Below, in pieces: positions 37,624-45,488 of a stretch of DNA of 64,000 bases. Location of the stretch: the NCBI RefSeq assembly GCF_036010325.1, contig NZ_CP108549.1:2604001-2668000 (forward strand). Reading direction: 5' to 3'. Position numbers and translations under genes: made by a program. The notes under the pieces are model-generated. The model saw only the letters and a list, made by a program, of their open reading frames with translations. It was not told where the DNA came from and searched no databases. Every line of letters starts with the position of its first letter. Position 1 is the stretch's first letter. The DNA comes from Streptomyces sp. NBC_01210 (GTDB lineage: Bacteria > Actinomycetota > Actinomycetes > Streptomycetales > Streptomycetaceae).

Positions 37624-38085
37624 GTGAACAGTGCTGAGCTTGTCTTTCGGCGTGCGGATGACTCCGATGCGGCCGACATAGCCGATGTGTGGCTGCGTTC
37701 CTTCACCGCTGCGCTGCCGACCGTGCGCCGCGCGCACAGCGACGATGAGGTGCGGGACTGGTTCTCCTACGTGGTCGTGCCTCAGTACGAGACCTGGGTA
37801 GTCGTCGCCGAGGGCGCCGTGGTCGGGCTCCTGGTACTCGATGGCGGAGAACTGGAACAGCTTTACCTCGATCCGTCGTGGCGCGGCCGGGGTGTGGGCG
37901 ACCGGTTCGTCGAGTTGGCCAAGCGGCAGCGGCCCGATGGACTGGGGTTGTGGACGTTCCAGGTCAATGGACCAGCGCAACGGTTCTACGAGCGGCACGG
38001 CTTCATCGCAGTTGAGCGCACTGACGGACTGCGCAATGAGGAACATGAGCCGGACATTCGCTACGCCTGGCAGCCCCAGGAGTAG
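37624..38085 (+). CDS. GNAT-family N-acetyltransferase
   Basis: This 153-aa protein has the GNAT motif A LEQLYLDPSWRGRGVGDRFVEL (in part) and motif B region QRFYERHGFIAVERTDG. The GTG start at 37624 is used. Its substrate is unknown. It stands alone between the small membrane pair and the chaplin gene. Confidence 0.86.
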   Translation: MNSAELVFRRADDSDAADIADVWLRSFTAALPTVRRAHSDDEVRDWFSYVVVPQYETWVVVAEGAVVGLLVLDGGELEQLYLDPSWRGRGVGDRFVELAKRQRPDGLGLWTFQVNGPAQRFYERHGFIAVERTDGLRNEEHEPDIRYAWQPQE

Positions 38086-38245
38086 GCCAATGGCAACGGC
38101 AACGGCTCATGCGCAACCCGAGCTGAACTGTGGGCCCCCGGCCCTGCTCGTTCACCGACTCGCCCACCAAGGAGTGAACGACTCGGTCACACAAGGCAAG
38201 TGCTATCGGATGAGTTGGCACGACCTCAACCGATAGGAGATCAGC

Positions 38246-38482
38246 ATGAAAATCCGATCAATGGTTGCCGCTGCCGGCCTGGTTGCCTGCGCGCTCCTGG
38301 GCGGCGCCGGTGCCGCCGTCGCCGACAGCGGGGCCAACGGCGTCGCCACAGGCTCCCCGGGCATCGTCTCGGGCAACGTGATCCAGGTTCCGATCCAGGT
38401 CCCGATCAACCTCTGCGGCAACAGCATCGACATCATCGGGCTGCTGAACGCGGCATCCGGCAACACCTGCGTCAACGGCTGA
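38246..38482 (+). CDS. Short chaplin (hydrophobic aerial-surface protein)
   Basis: This 78-aa secreted protein has a signal peptide (residues 1-27, ending AVADS) and one chaplin domain with the two conserved cysteines (NLCGNSIDIIG ... NTCVNG). Short chaplins self-assemble into amyloid fibrils that make aerial hyphae and spores hydrophobic. The repeat VIQVPIQVPINL is more apolar than usual. TAGGAG precedes the ATG. A perfect-stem terminator follows. Confidence 0.92.
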   Translation: MKIRSMVAAAGLVACALLGGAGAAVADSGANGVATGSPGIVSGNVIQVPIQVPINLCGNSIDIIGLLNAASGNTCVNG

Positions 38483-38496
38483 CAAACCGCCCCGAG

Positions 38497-38530
38497 TGTG
38501 GTGCCGCGCAATGCTCCTCGCGGCACCACA
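38497..38530 (+). terminator. Terminator after chaplin gene
   Basis: A perfect 12-bp stem TGTGGTGCCGCG/CGCGGCACCACA with a 10-nt loop starts 14 bases after the stop. Confidence 0.85.
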
Positions 38531-38871
38531 CCATCGCGTCCGAACCGAAATGCTCCGAGGCGTACCAGAGTTACCCGAGCAATCTCGGTCGCCGAGGCTC
38601 GTGTACTTCGACGGCCCAGGTACGCGACCGGGCTCAAGTACACGCAGTTCGCGGGCTTCTGCCTACGCGGAGCGCCTCGGAATGGCGCCGATTGGCCGTG
38701 CGCCATCAAGTGCGCATCAGTGGATGGAAAATCGGCTCATCATGAATATGTCGATTGCTCCGAGTTGTCGAAAATCGGCGCGTTCCGATCGTGCGTGACG
38801 ATCGATCGGCCGCGTACGGGCCAAGCTCACCCTTGGGTTAGGACAAAACGATTGAAACAAGGAGCAAGTGC
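38531..38871. other. Upstream region of the collagen-like gene
   Basis: No gene was recognised in these 341 bases, which are less GC-rich than the surroundings. AAGGAGC precedes the next ATG. The promoter is probably in the last 100 bases. Confidence 0.4.
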
Positions 38872-39456
38872 ATGATTCCTGACAACAGGACAGGGTCCGT
38901 GCTGGGGCCGCTGCCACGTCGAGACAAGTGGCTGGCCGGCAGCACGATCGCCTCGCTTGCGCTGGTCCTGGCAGCCGGGGTGATCAGTCCCGTCGTGGCC
39001 GCGGCTCAGAGCACGGGCGAGCGCGTGAGCGCGTCGAGCGGTCCGAGCGGCGTACTCGATGCGTGCACGGATGTGTCGCAACTCGGCGGCAAGGACAACT
39101 GCAAGAGGGGAGCGACGGGCCCGACGGGTCCGACGGGCGCGCAGGGTGTTCCTGGTACGCCGGGCGGGCCCACAGGTCCGACGGGCCCCACAGGTCCCGC
39201 TGGTACCGGCAGCACCAATGCATACTTCGGACCACTCGTCAGCGTGCCTGCGGGTGGTTCCGCCCAGAGCACAGCCCAATGTCCGGCCGGCCATGAGGCG
39301 GTCTCCGGCGGTTGGTACACCCCCAACGCTGGGGTTGTGCCGGGTATCTCCTGGCGGACCACGACCGGCACCCCCGACGACAGCTGGCAAGTCGTCGGCG
39401 ACAACCCAACCCGCAGCGCCAAATCGATTCAGGCCATCGCGTATTGCTCGTCCTGA
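38872..39456 (+). CDS. Secreted collagen-like (Gly-X-Thr) protein
   Basis: This 194-aa protein has an N-terminal hydrophobic export segment (about residues 23-46), a short linker and about 12 collagen-type triplets (residues about 80-113: GATGPTGPTGAQGVPGTP and GPTGPTGPTGPAG). A C-terminal domain of ~80 residues with two cysteines follows (TAQCPAGHEAVSGGW, IAYCSS). The triplets resemble BclA-type spore-surface proteins. Expression beside a chaplin suggests a place on the aerial surface or spore (inference). Confidence 0.82.
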   Translation: MIPDNRTGSVLGPLPRRDKWLAGSTIASLALVLAAGVISPVVAAAQSTGERVSASSGPSGVLDACTDVSQLGGKDNCKRGATGPTGPTGAQGVPGTPGGPTGPTGPTGPAGTGSTNAYFGPLVSVPAGGSAQSTAQCPAGHEAVSGGWYTPNAGVVPGISWRTTTGTPDDSWQVVGDNPTRSAKSIQAIAYCSS

Positions 39457-39495
39457 TGGCGTAGCGCAACGCAGCATGCGGACCTCAGCCGTGTG

Positions 39496-39528
39496 CGGGG
39501 GCCGACTCTGTTGACAAGTCGGCCCCCG
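39496..39528. terminator. Terminator shared by convergent genes
   Basis: A perfect 12-bp stem CGGGGGCCGACT/AGTCGGCCCCCG with a 9-nt loop lies between the collagen-like gene and the convergent acyltransferase. Confidence 0.85.
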
Positions 39529-39564
39529 GGCTTGGTCAGCCCGCCTTGGCCCGTCCCGGGCCGT

Positions 39565-41394
39565 TCAGTCCTCCGACCCCTCGGACGACACCAGCTCCCG
39601 CAGTTCGGCCACCGCCTCCCGGAGCCGGTCGGCGAACGTCCGCATCTGGTCGGCCACCGCCAGCGGCGTGCTCAGGTAGAGGTTGAAGCGCTCGGGCAGC
39701 AGCACATACGCCACACCGATACACCTGCTGCTGGTCGAGCCGAAGCCGAAGTACTGGATGTTCTCGGACGGCGCGGAGCTGGTGCTCAGGTAGTCGTCCC
39801 GCATCGTCAGCCAGCCCGGCGTCCGGTACAGCGCGGGCTGCTCGGTCACCCCGAGTTCGGCCCCGCGTCGCCGCTGGATCAGCTCCAGCTCCCACAGGTG
39901 CTGCTCGGGCACCTGCCCCGCCTGGCACTCCTTCGCGCGCGCCACATGGCCCTGGGCGGCGGCCCGGAACGCGGCGCGCCGGGTGTCCGCGTCCGTCGCC
40001 GGGTCGTCCATCGCCGCCACGAACTCCCCCATCTCGGGGGTGACGACGCGCATCGCCTCGGTCCGCCCGTGCCGGTACTGCCGGGTGGCGATCGACTCGT
40101 ACGTGGCACCCAGGTGCCCCTTCGCGCGCTGGTGGGCGAGCTGGTAGGCGACCTGGACGAACGCGTCCGGCGACACCCCCAGTGCCTTGATCGCGCTGCT
40201 GCCGAAGTCCGCGAACGACACGGTGCTGGTCGCGGTGTTCTGCCCGTACGCCGCGAACGCGTCGGCGGCGGAGCGCACCTGGGCCCGCAGGGCGTCGTCC
40301 AGCTCGAACACGATCGGCTCCAGCGCCGGCAGCCCCTGGGAACGGGCCCCGGACTGCTGTGAGTGCTCCTCGGCCGGGGCGCTGAGCAAGGCGTCGGTGA
40401 AGCTGAGGATGGTGGTCCCGTCCAGCTCGCAGTGCTCGACGTTGATGCCCGCCCGGCCGTCGGCGAAGACGATGAAGGACACGGCCTTGTCGAACCAGCG
40501 GTTGCCGCGGTCGCCGTACAGCAGCTGGTCACAGGTGTCCTGGGTGTCCGCGGGTGCGAAGTCCTCCAGAGCCACACAGAACAGCGCGGTCTCGACATCG
40601 TCCAGCGCGTCGGCGTTGCGGGGGTGGCGGGCGAGGAGGGACTCGCGGGCGGCCGCCCACTCCGCGCGGGCCATGGTGGTCAGATGGCCCACCGAGGTGT
40701 CCGCGCCGGCCGGCTCGGCGCCGGACTTCATCACGGCGCACAGCCCCGCCTCGAGGTCGTCCAGGCTGTGCGGGACACCGTCCGAGCCGAGCACGTCCAG
40801 CCGGAACATGTTGCCCCGGAAGAACACCACGATGTGCCGGGCGTCGGACGGGCCGGGCCACTGGTCGGTGTAGGGGGCGCGGACGGTGTCCTGCTGCGCG
40901 CCGGGGATCCGGGTGGTGGAGAACAGGAACTTGTTCTGCACCATCGACTGGGGCGCTCCGCGCTGCACCACCGGCGGAATGAGCTCCTGATCGAGCTGCC
41001 GCTTGTAGTTGAGAGCCCCGGCGATGAGCCCGGCCGCCCGCTCCACCTGCGCCTGGCCGGAGTCCTGGAACAGGAAGAAGAAGTTGGCGTTGAGCGCGAT
41101 CCGGTCCCGGCGGCCCAGATAGCGGTAGGGCCAGAAGGTGTCGAGCCAGCTGTGCACGCCCTCCGTGGCGTTGTACTCCTCCAGCGCCGCCTGCAGCACC
41201 CGGCCGGGGCCGTCCGGCCGGAGGAAGGCGGCCACCTCAGCCTCGGTCGCCGCCCGCTCGTCGGCGCTCAGCAGCGGCGCGGACCATGCGAGAAACCTCT
41301 CACAGCTCGCCTCCAGAGTGGGCAGGGGCACGCGCGGCAGGCTGTCCTCCTGGGCGAAGGTCACGTTGCCTGCTACGTCCTGACTGATCTTCAA
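39565..41394 (-). CDS. Choline/carnitine O-acyltransferase-family protein
   Basis: This 609-aa protein has the size and motifs of carnitine/choline acyltransferases, a family typical of eukaryotes and uncommon in bacteria. The catalytic His is in INVEHCELDG (H321), and the CoA/acceptor region includes YGQNTATSTVSF and GKxxxK-like sequence (QRAKGHLGATYES). C-terminal FGFGSTSSRCIGVAYVLLP matches the family's substrate-binding STS segment. It probably moves an acyl group from CoA to a hydroxyl group. It starts with TTG overlapping the methyltransferase stop (TTGA). Confidence 0.82.
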   Translation of the reverse strand: MKISQDVAGNVTFAQEDSLPRVPLPTLEASCERFLAWSAPLLSADERAATEAEVAAFLRPDGPGRVLQAALEEYNATEGVHSWLDTFWPYRYLGRRDRIALNANFFFLFQDSGQAQVERAAGLIAGALNYKRQLDQELIPPVVQRGAPQSMVQNKFLFSTTRIPGAQQDTVRAPYTDQWPGPSDARHIVVFFRGNMFRLDVLGSDGVPHSLDDLEAGLCAVMKSGAEPAGADTSVGHLTTMARAEWAAARESLLARHPRNADALDDVETALFCVALEDFAPADTQDTCDQLLYGDRGNRWFDKAVSFIVFADGRAGINVEHCELDGTTILSFTDALLSAPAEEHSQQSGARSQGLPALEPIVFELDDALRAQVRSAADAFAAYGQNTATSTVSFADFGSSAIKALGVSPDAFVQVAYQLAHQRAKGHLGATYESIATRQYRHGRTEAMRVVTPEMGEFVAAMDDPATDADTRRAAFRAAAQGHVARAKECQAGQVPEQHLWELELIQRRRGAELGVTEQPALYRTPGWLTMRDDYLSTSSAPSENIQYFGFGSTSSRCIGVAYVLLPERFNLYLSTPLAVADQMRTFADRLREAVAELRELVSSEGSED

Positions 41395-42236
41395 TTCCGC
41401 TCTCGATTCGGATCGTTGGGACCTGGGATGTCGTGGGGCCGGGAAAGGAAGAGCTGTGCGTACATCCAGCCTTCCGCTTCCAGGCCCCGCGCATCCACTC
41501 CGGCGGCCGACATGCGCTCGAGTACGAGCGCCTGTTCCTGCGAAGAGGCGAACCGCCGCTGTTTGAATACCTCTTCGACACGAATGGTCCGGTAGCCCAG
41601 CCCCGCCAGTGCGCGCTCGACGGGGTCGAACGGGAACATCCGCAGCACGAAGTGCGCCATCCAGGGCCGGTGGGTGCCCTGTGCCTCGATGACTCGTCCG
41701 AGCGTCCGCTCGGTGACATAGCCGAGGCAGCCCGTCGAGATCACCAGGTCCGTCCCGGCGAACTGGGCGCGCTGGCGCGGTGTGGGCTCGTGGTCCTCCA
41801 GGTCGGCGTGCACCGCGTCGTCGAGGAACCCGGCCTCGAGCGCGTAGGACAGCGCGCTGCCGGAGGTGTCGAGGCCGACAAAGCGGATGGGCTGGGCGGG
41901 TCGGCGCGAGCGGGACAGCTCCCGGTCGCGGGCCAGCAGGGCTTCGCGGCTCTCCCCCTCGCGACCCTTGTCGTCGTAGCGCGCGTACAGCTCGTCCATC
42001 GTCGCGTCGTACTTCAGCAGGGCGGCGTTGATTCCGTACGAGCAGCCGATGTCCAGCACTTTCGGCACCGTGACGTGCTGGGACTCCCGGTACTCCTTGA
42101 TGAGCTTCGCGAAGTAGGGCTTGGCCTGTTGCGGAACGCAGTAGCCGAGCGGGCGCAGTAGGCGGAAATAGCTGCGGGGATCTGGCTGGGTGTAGATGTG
42201 GTCGAGCGAGACTTTTCCGGTCGCGTCGAAACGCAC
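41391..42236 (-). CDS. SAM-methyltransferase-like protein
   Basis: This 281-aa protein has a SAM-binding motif I KVLDIGCSYGINAALL (about residues 59-74), a second acidic strand FVGLDTSGSALSYAL and DLVISTGCLGYV, consistent with a class I methyltransferase. Insertion of a long charged segment between motif I and the acidic strand (YARYDDKGREGESREALLAR) is unusual. The GTG start at 42236 follows GAGGAG. It is the middle gene of the acyltransferase operon, coupled downstream by TTGA. Confidence 0.78.
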   Translation of the reverse strand: MRFDATGKVSLDHIYTQPDPRSYFRLLRPLGYCVPQQAKPYFAKLIKEYRESQHVTVPKVLDIGCSYGINAALLKYDATMDELYARYDDKGREGESREALLARDRELSRSRRPAQPIRFVGLDTSGSALSYALEAGFLDDAVHADLEDHEPTPRQRAQFAGTDLVISTGCLGYVTERTLGRVIEAQGTHRPWMAHFVLRMFPFDPVERALAGLGYRTIRVEEVFKQRRFASSQEQALVLERMSAAGVDARGLEAEGWMYAQLFLSRPHDIPGPNDPNRERN

Positions 42237-42305
42237 AGGGCTTACTCCTCGGTCGATCTCAGAGTGGGGAAACGGCCTGCGACGACTGCACTCCTTCGCG
42301 GTCTG

Positions 42306-43175
42306 CTAATCCAGCAGTCGGTCGCCCCGGACGGCCCGGCCCTCGGCCGCCAGGTGCTCGGGCAGTACCCGGCCGAAGAGCTGCCGGGTCCGTGCGACGC
42401 TGCCGATGACTCCGGGGCGCTCGCTGTACGCGAATATCGCGGAGTGGCGCGCGACCTCGCCCCGCACGGGGCTCACCCGGTGCAGCGAGTAGCGGCCCTT
42501 GAACAGCTGCAGGTCACCGGGTTGCAGGGAGAGGCGCCTGGTCAGCCGCTCACCCCGGCCGTCCAGTACGTCCCGGACGTCGTCGAAGCTCTCGTCGTGC
42601 GCGGACCTGATGTTCGGGCAGTACTCGAAGACACCGCCGTCCTGTGCCTGCCGGGTGAGCATGCTCACGGTGAACTCGTTGGTGTCGAAGTGCCAGGGGT
42701 GCTCCATACCCGGCGCGACGACGTTGAGAACCAGCCCGGAGAGCGGGTCGGCCAACTCGTGCAGCTGCGGCAGTCCGAAGCAGCGGGCGACGAAGCGCTG
42801 GAACACGGTGTGCGAGTAGAGCAGGCTGATGAGGGAGTCTGTGGGGACGCGGTCCCGGGCGACGAACGCGTTGCCCCGCTGGAAGGTCCTCCGGCCGGGG
42901 TGGTCCTCCGGCAGAGCCGAGTCCACCGCGATGTTGTAGACGTTGGCCGTTTCGACGTCGAAGTATGCCCGGGGGGCGATGGCCGAGCACTCCTGTTGCA
43001 GGACATCTCGGAGCGACGGGCGGATGAAGTCCGGCAGTACGGTGCAGCCGAGTGTCGACAGTTCGCGCCGGGCACGGGCAACCACGGCCTGCCCCTCGGC
43101 GCTCTCGAGTTCCGGCAGGGGATACCGAGCCGTGTCGACCACCTGGTCGAGCGTCATGGCTTCCAGAGTGCTCAT
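42306..43175 (-). CDS. 2-Oxoglutarate/Fe(II)-dependent oxygenase-like protein
   Basis: This 289-aa protein has the double-stranded beta-helix iron triad: His162 and Asp164 in WHFDTNEF, and a distal His232 in SLHRVSPV, with a following Arg that would bind 2-oxoglutarate (RHSAIFAYS). An Asp at the second position argues for a hydroxylase or desaturase, not a halogenase, which has Ala or Gly there. The ATG at 43175 follows GGAGAGG; this is the first gene of the three-gene operon, 69 bases before the methyltransferase. Confidence 0.82.
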   Translation of the reverse strand: MSTLEAMTLDQVVDTARYPLPELESAEGQAVVARARRELSTLGCTVLPDFIRPSLRDVLQQECSAIAPRAYFDVETANVYNIAVDSALPEDHPGRRTFQRGNAFVARDRVPTDSLISLLYSHTVFQRFVARCFGLPQLHELADPLSGLVLNVVAPGMEHPWHFDTNEFTVSMLTRQAQDGGVFEYCPNIRSAHDESFDDVRDVLDGRGERLTRRLSLQPGDLQLFKGRYSLHRVSPVRGEVARHSAIFAYSERPGVIGSVARTRQLFGRVLPEHLAAEGRAVRGDRLLD

Positions 43176-43418
43176 TCGATCCTCTCCACGTACGGGCAGA
43201 CCGTCTCGAGCCGGATGCCGCCGCCGGCCCGCGGTTCCGCCTCCGGCGCCCTCGCGGGGCGACCGATGCGGTCCGTCGTGCCGTCCGGTCCTCATCCTCG
43301 GCTCAGCAACTCCACTGAGGAGTAACACAGTTGAAACTCCCATAGCACCGCCCGGGTTGTCTGTGACACGTCACACTGCGCCGATGCGGCACACTCCTTC
43401 CGTGAGGAAGCTCGGCAC

Positions 43419-43775
43419 CTAGGCCTGTGGCTGGTGAGTGTCCACCGAGCCCGCGAGTATGTTCTCCCGTCCCCAGGCGCCGAGCGGCGCCAGCGCGTCG
43501 TTGAGTGAGACCCCGAGCGAGGTCAGCGAGTACTCGACGCGAGGCGGTACCTCGGCATGGGCCTCGCGACGCACAATGCCGTCCGCCTCCAACTCCCGCA
43601 GATGAGAGGCGAGAACCTTCTCGGTCACGCCCGGCACCAGCCTGCGCAGCTCGCCGAAGCGGCAGGTCTGTTCGTTGAGCGCCCAGAGGATCAGTACCTT
43701 CCACTTCCCGCCGACCACATCCATCGCCGCGTCGATCCCGCAGACATACGCCCCTGGTCTCCGTACGGTCCCCAT
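43419..43775 (-). CDS. HxlR-family transcriptional regulator
   Basis: This 118-aa winged-helix regulator has DVVGGKWKVLILWALNEQTC (in part), FGELRRLVPGVTEKVLASHLRELEADGIV (in part) and YSLTSLG, the full HxlR/DUF24 signature. Cys12 near the N-terminus (VCGID) matches the redox-sensing Cys of many members. It lies upstream of the oxygenase operon on the same strand with a 243-base gap, so it could be its regulator or control a divergent target. Confidence 0.9.
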   Translation of the reverse strand: MGTVRRPGAYVCGIDAAMDVVGGKWKVLILWALNEQTCRFGELRRLVPGVTEKVLASHLRELEADGIVRREAHAEVPPRVEYSLTSLGVSLNDALAPLGAWGRENILAGSVDTHQPQA

Positions 43776-43865
43776 GCCCCACCCCTCCCGCCCGCTTACC
43801 CCGGGGTAACTCCCACTTGGAACTGCATACTTGATCGTTTCGGGGCCCGCGGCAAGCCTAATCGG

Positions 43866-43880
43866 TAGTGCATCGCACTA
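43866..43880. promoter_or_regulatory. Palindrome with flanking repeats upstream of HxlR and GNAT genes
   Basis: TAGTGC-ATC-GCACTA is a perfect 6-3-6 inverted repeat; TAGTGCA recurs at about 43879 and 43901. The cluster lies in the divergent region between the HxlR gene and the acetyltransferase and is a likely operator. Confidence 0.55.
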
Positions 43881-43929
43881 GTGCAAAACAGGATTGCGGC
43901 TAGTGCAGAAAGTGGTTACGGTTCGAGCC

Positions 43930-44523
43930 ATGCCTGCCCAGACACCTTTGCCTGTGACACTGACCGGCCGCCATGTGCGCCTCGAACCGTTGACGATGGA
44001 GCATCTCGGCGACCTCTTCGCCGCGGGCGGCGGAGACGACGAGGTCTGGCGCTGGCAGGGCGGCCCGACGCCGCATACGCAGGACGAACTCGGCTCCAAG
44101 CTCGGTGAACTGCTTGAAGCCGCGGAGCACGGCACGTACATACCGTTCGCCGTCATCCATCGCGGGACCGGCCGGGCGGTCGGCTGGACCACGTTCATGG
44201 ACGTCGACGCGGAGAACGAGCGTCTGGAGATCGGCTGGACCTGGTACGGGCGCGCGTCCTGGCGCACGGCCGTCAACACCGAGGCGAAGCTGCTGTTGCT
44301 GACGCACGCCTTCGAGGAGCTGGGCATGGGGCGCGTCCAGTTGAAGACGGACCATATGAACCAGCGGTCGCAGGCCGCCATCGCGCGTCTGGGTGCCCGG
44401 CGCGAGGGTGTGCTGCGCCGCCACCGCCGACGCCCGGACGGTACATGGCGGGACACCGTCTACTTCTCCCTCCTCACGGAGGAGTGGCCGGCCGCGAAGG
44501 CGCGCCTCAGCGCCCGGATCTGA
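43930..44523 (+). CDS. RimJ/RimL-type GNAT acetyltransferase
   Basis: This 197-aa protein begins with the RimL-like LTGRHVRLEPLTMEHLGDL and has motif A features (RLEIGWTWYG, NTEAKLLLLTHAFEELGMGRV) and motif B (NQRSQAAIARLGARREGVL). Family members acetylate protein N-termini or small molecules. The ATG at 43930 is used; upstream codons include the palindrome region and are not conserved. Confidence 0.88.
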   Translation: MPAQTPLPVTLTGRHVRLEPLTMEHLGDLFAAGGGDDEVWRWQGGPTPHTQDELGSKLGELLEAAEHGTYIPFAVIHRGTGRAVGWTTFMDVDAENERLEIGWTWYGRASWRTAVNTEAKLLLLTHAFEELGMGRVQLKTDHMNQRSQAAIARLGARREGVLRRHRRRPDGTWRDTVYFSLLTEEWPAAKARLSARI

Positions 44524-44623
44524 CCTGCCGAGTCGCGAGGCGGCGATCCGCCGGAGGCGGTGACCGTCTCGGGGCCTTGACCGGGGATCGCCACGCCGCC
44601 GCGCGCACGTACGATCGACCGGC

Positions 44624-45466
44624 ATGGGGATCACTGTGCAGAAATTGACGTACTACCCGGTGAAGGGCTGCGCCGGTACGGAAGTCGACTCCGCCCGGGT
44701 CGGCGAGACGGGGCTCGAGCACGACCGTACCTTCATGGTCGTCGACGCCTCGGACGGTGCATTCCGCAGTCAGCGCACACTGCCCGCCATGGCCGCGATC
44801 CGGCCCGAGATCGTCGACGGAGGTGCGTCACTGCGGCTGTCCGCCGACGGGGTCGAGAGCGTGCTGCTGGCGGTCGACCCGGACGGCGAGCGGCGGCCGG
44901 TGAGCATGTTCGGGCGGGCCATCGGGCAGGGCGCGGATCAGGGGGATGCCGCCGCGGAGTGGTTCTCCGAGGTGCTGGGGGCGAAGTCCCGGCTGGCGCG
45001 GGTGCCTTCGGACTTCGACCGGGACGGCTGGGGCGAGACGCCGGGCAAGGTCGGGTTCGCGGACGCGCATGCCGTGCTGGTGGCGTCTCAGGCGTCGTTG
45101 GACGGACTGAACGCGCGGATCGCGGAGCGTGGCGCGGCTCCGGTGCCGATGGACCGCTTCCGGCCGAACATCGTCCTCGACGGCTGCGCGGAGCCGCACG
45201 CCGAGGACGAGATGCGACGGCTGGAGATCGGGACCGTCCGGCTCGCCTACGCGGCCCGGGCGATGCGGTGCGGTGTCCCGCTGGTCGACCAGCTCACAGG
45301 GCTCCGCGCAGGCCCCGAGCCGATCCGTACGCTCGCGACGTACCGACGGGAGCCGGAGTACCAGAACAAGGTCAGCTTCGGTATGAAGGCGGCGGTCCTC
45401 GGGCACGGGACGTTGAGCGTCGGCGATGCGGCAGTGCCGACGTGGGCGCCCGGGGCGGCTGCCTGA
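44624..45466 (+). CDS. MOSC-domain protein (molybdenum-cofactor sulfurase C-terminal type)
   Basis: This 280-aa protein has an N-terminal MOSC beta-barrel (residues 1-110, YYPVKGCAGTEVDSARVGETG and LEHDRTFMVVD, in part) and a MOSC domain with the conserved Cys in MRCGVPLVDQLTG and MDRFRPNIVLDG. Related proteins reduce N-hydroxylated compounds or handle sulfur on molybdenum cofactor. It is not in a visible operon. The ATG at 44624 is used. Confidence 0.88.
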   Translation: MGITVQKLTYYPVKGCAGTEVDSARVGETGLEHDRTFMVVDASDGAFRSQRTLPAMAAIRPEIVDGGASLRLSADGVESVLLAVDPDGERRPVSMFGRAIGQGADQGDAAAEWFSEVLGAKSRLARVPSDFDRDGWGETPGKVGFADAHAVLVASQASLDGLNARIAERGAAPVPMDRFRPNIVLDGCAEPHAEDEMRRLEIGTVRLAYAARAMRCGVPLVDQLTGLRAGPEPIRTLATYRREPEYQNKVSFGMKAAVLGHGTLSVGDAAVPTWAPGAAA

Positions 45467-45488
45467 ACGATCGCCCCGGGCGCGTATG

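Noticed and set aside
42306..43175. Oxygenase considered as a 2OG-dependent halogenase
   Set aside because: The iron triad has Asp (H-x-D), whereas halogenases have Ala or Gly at that position.
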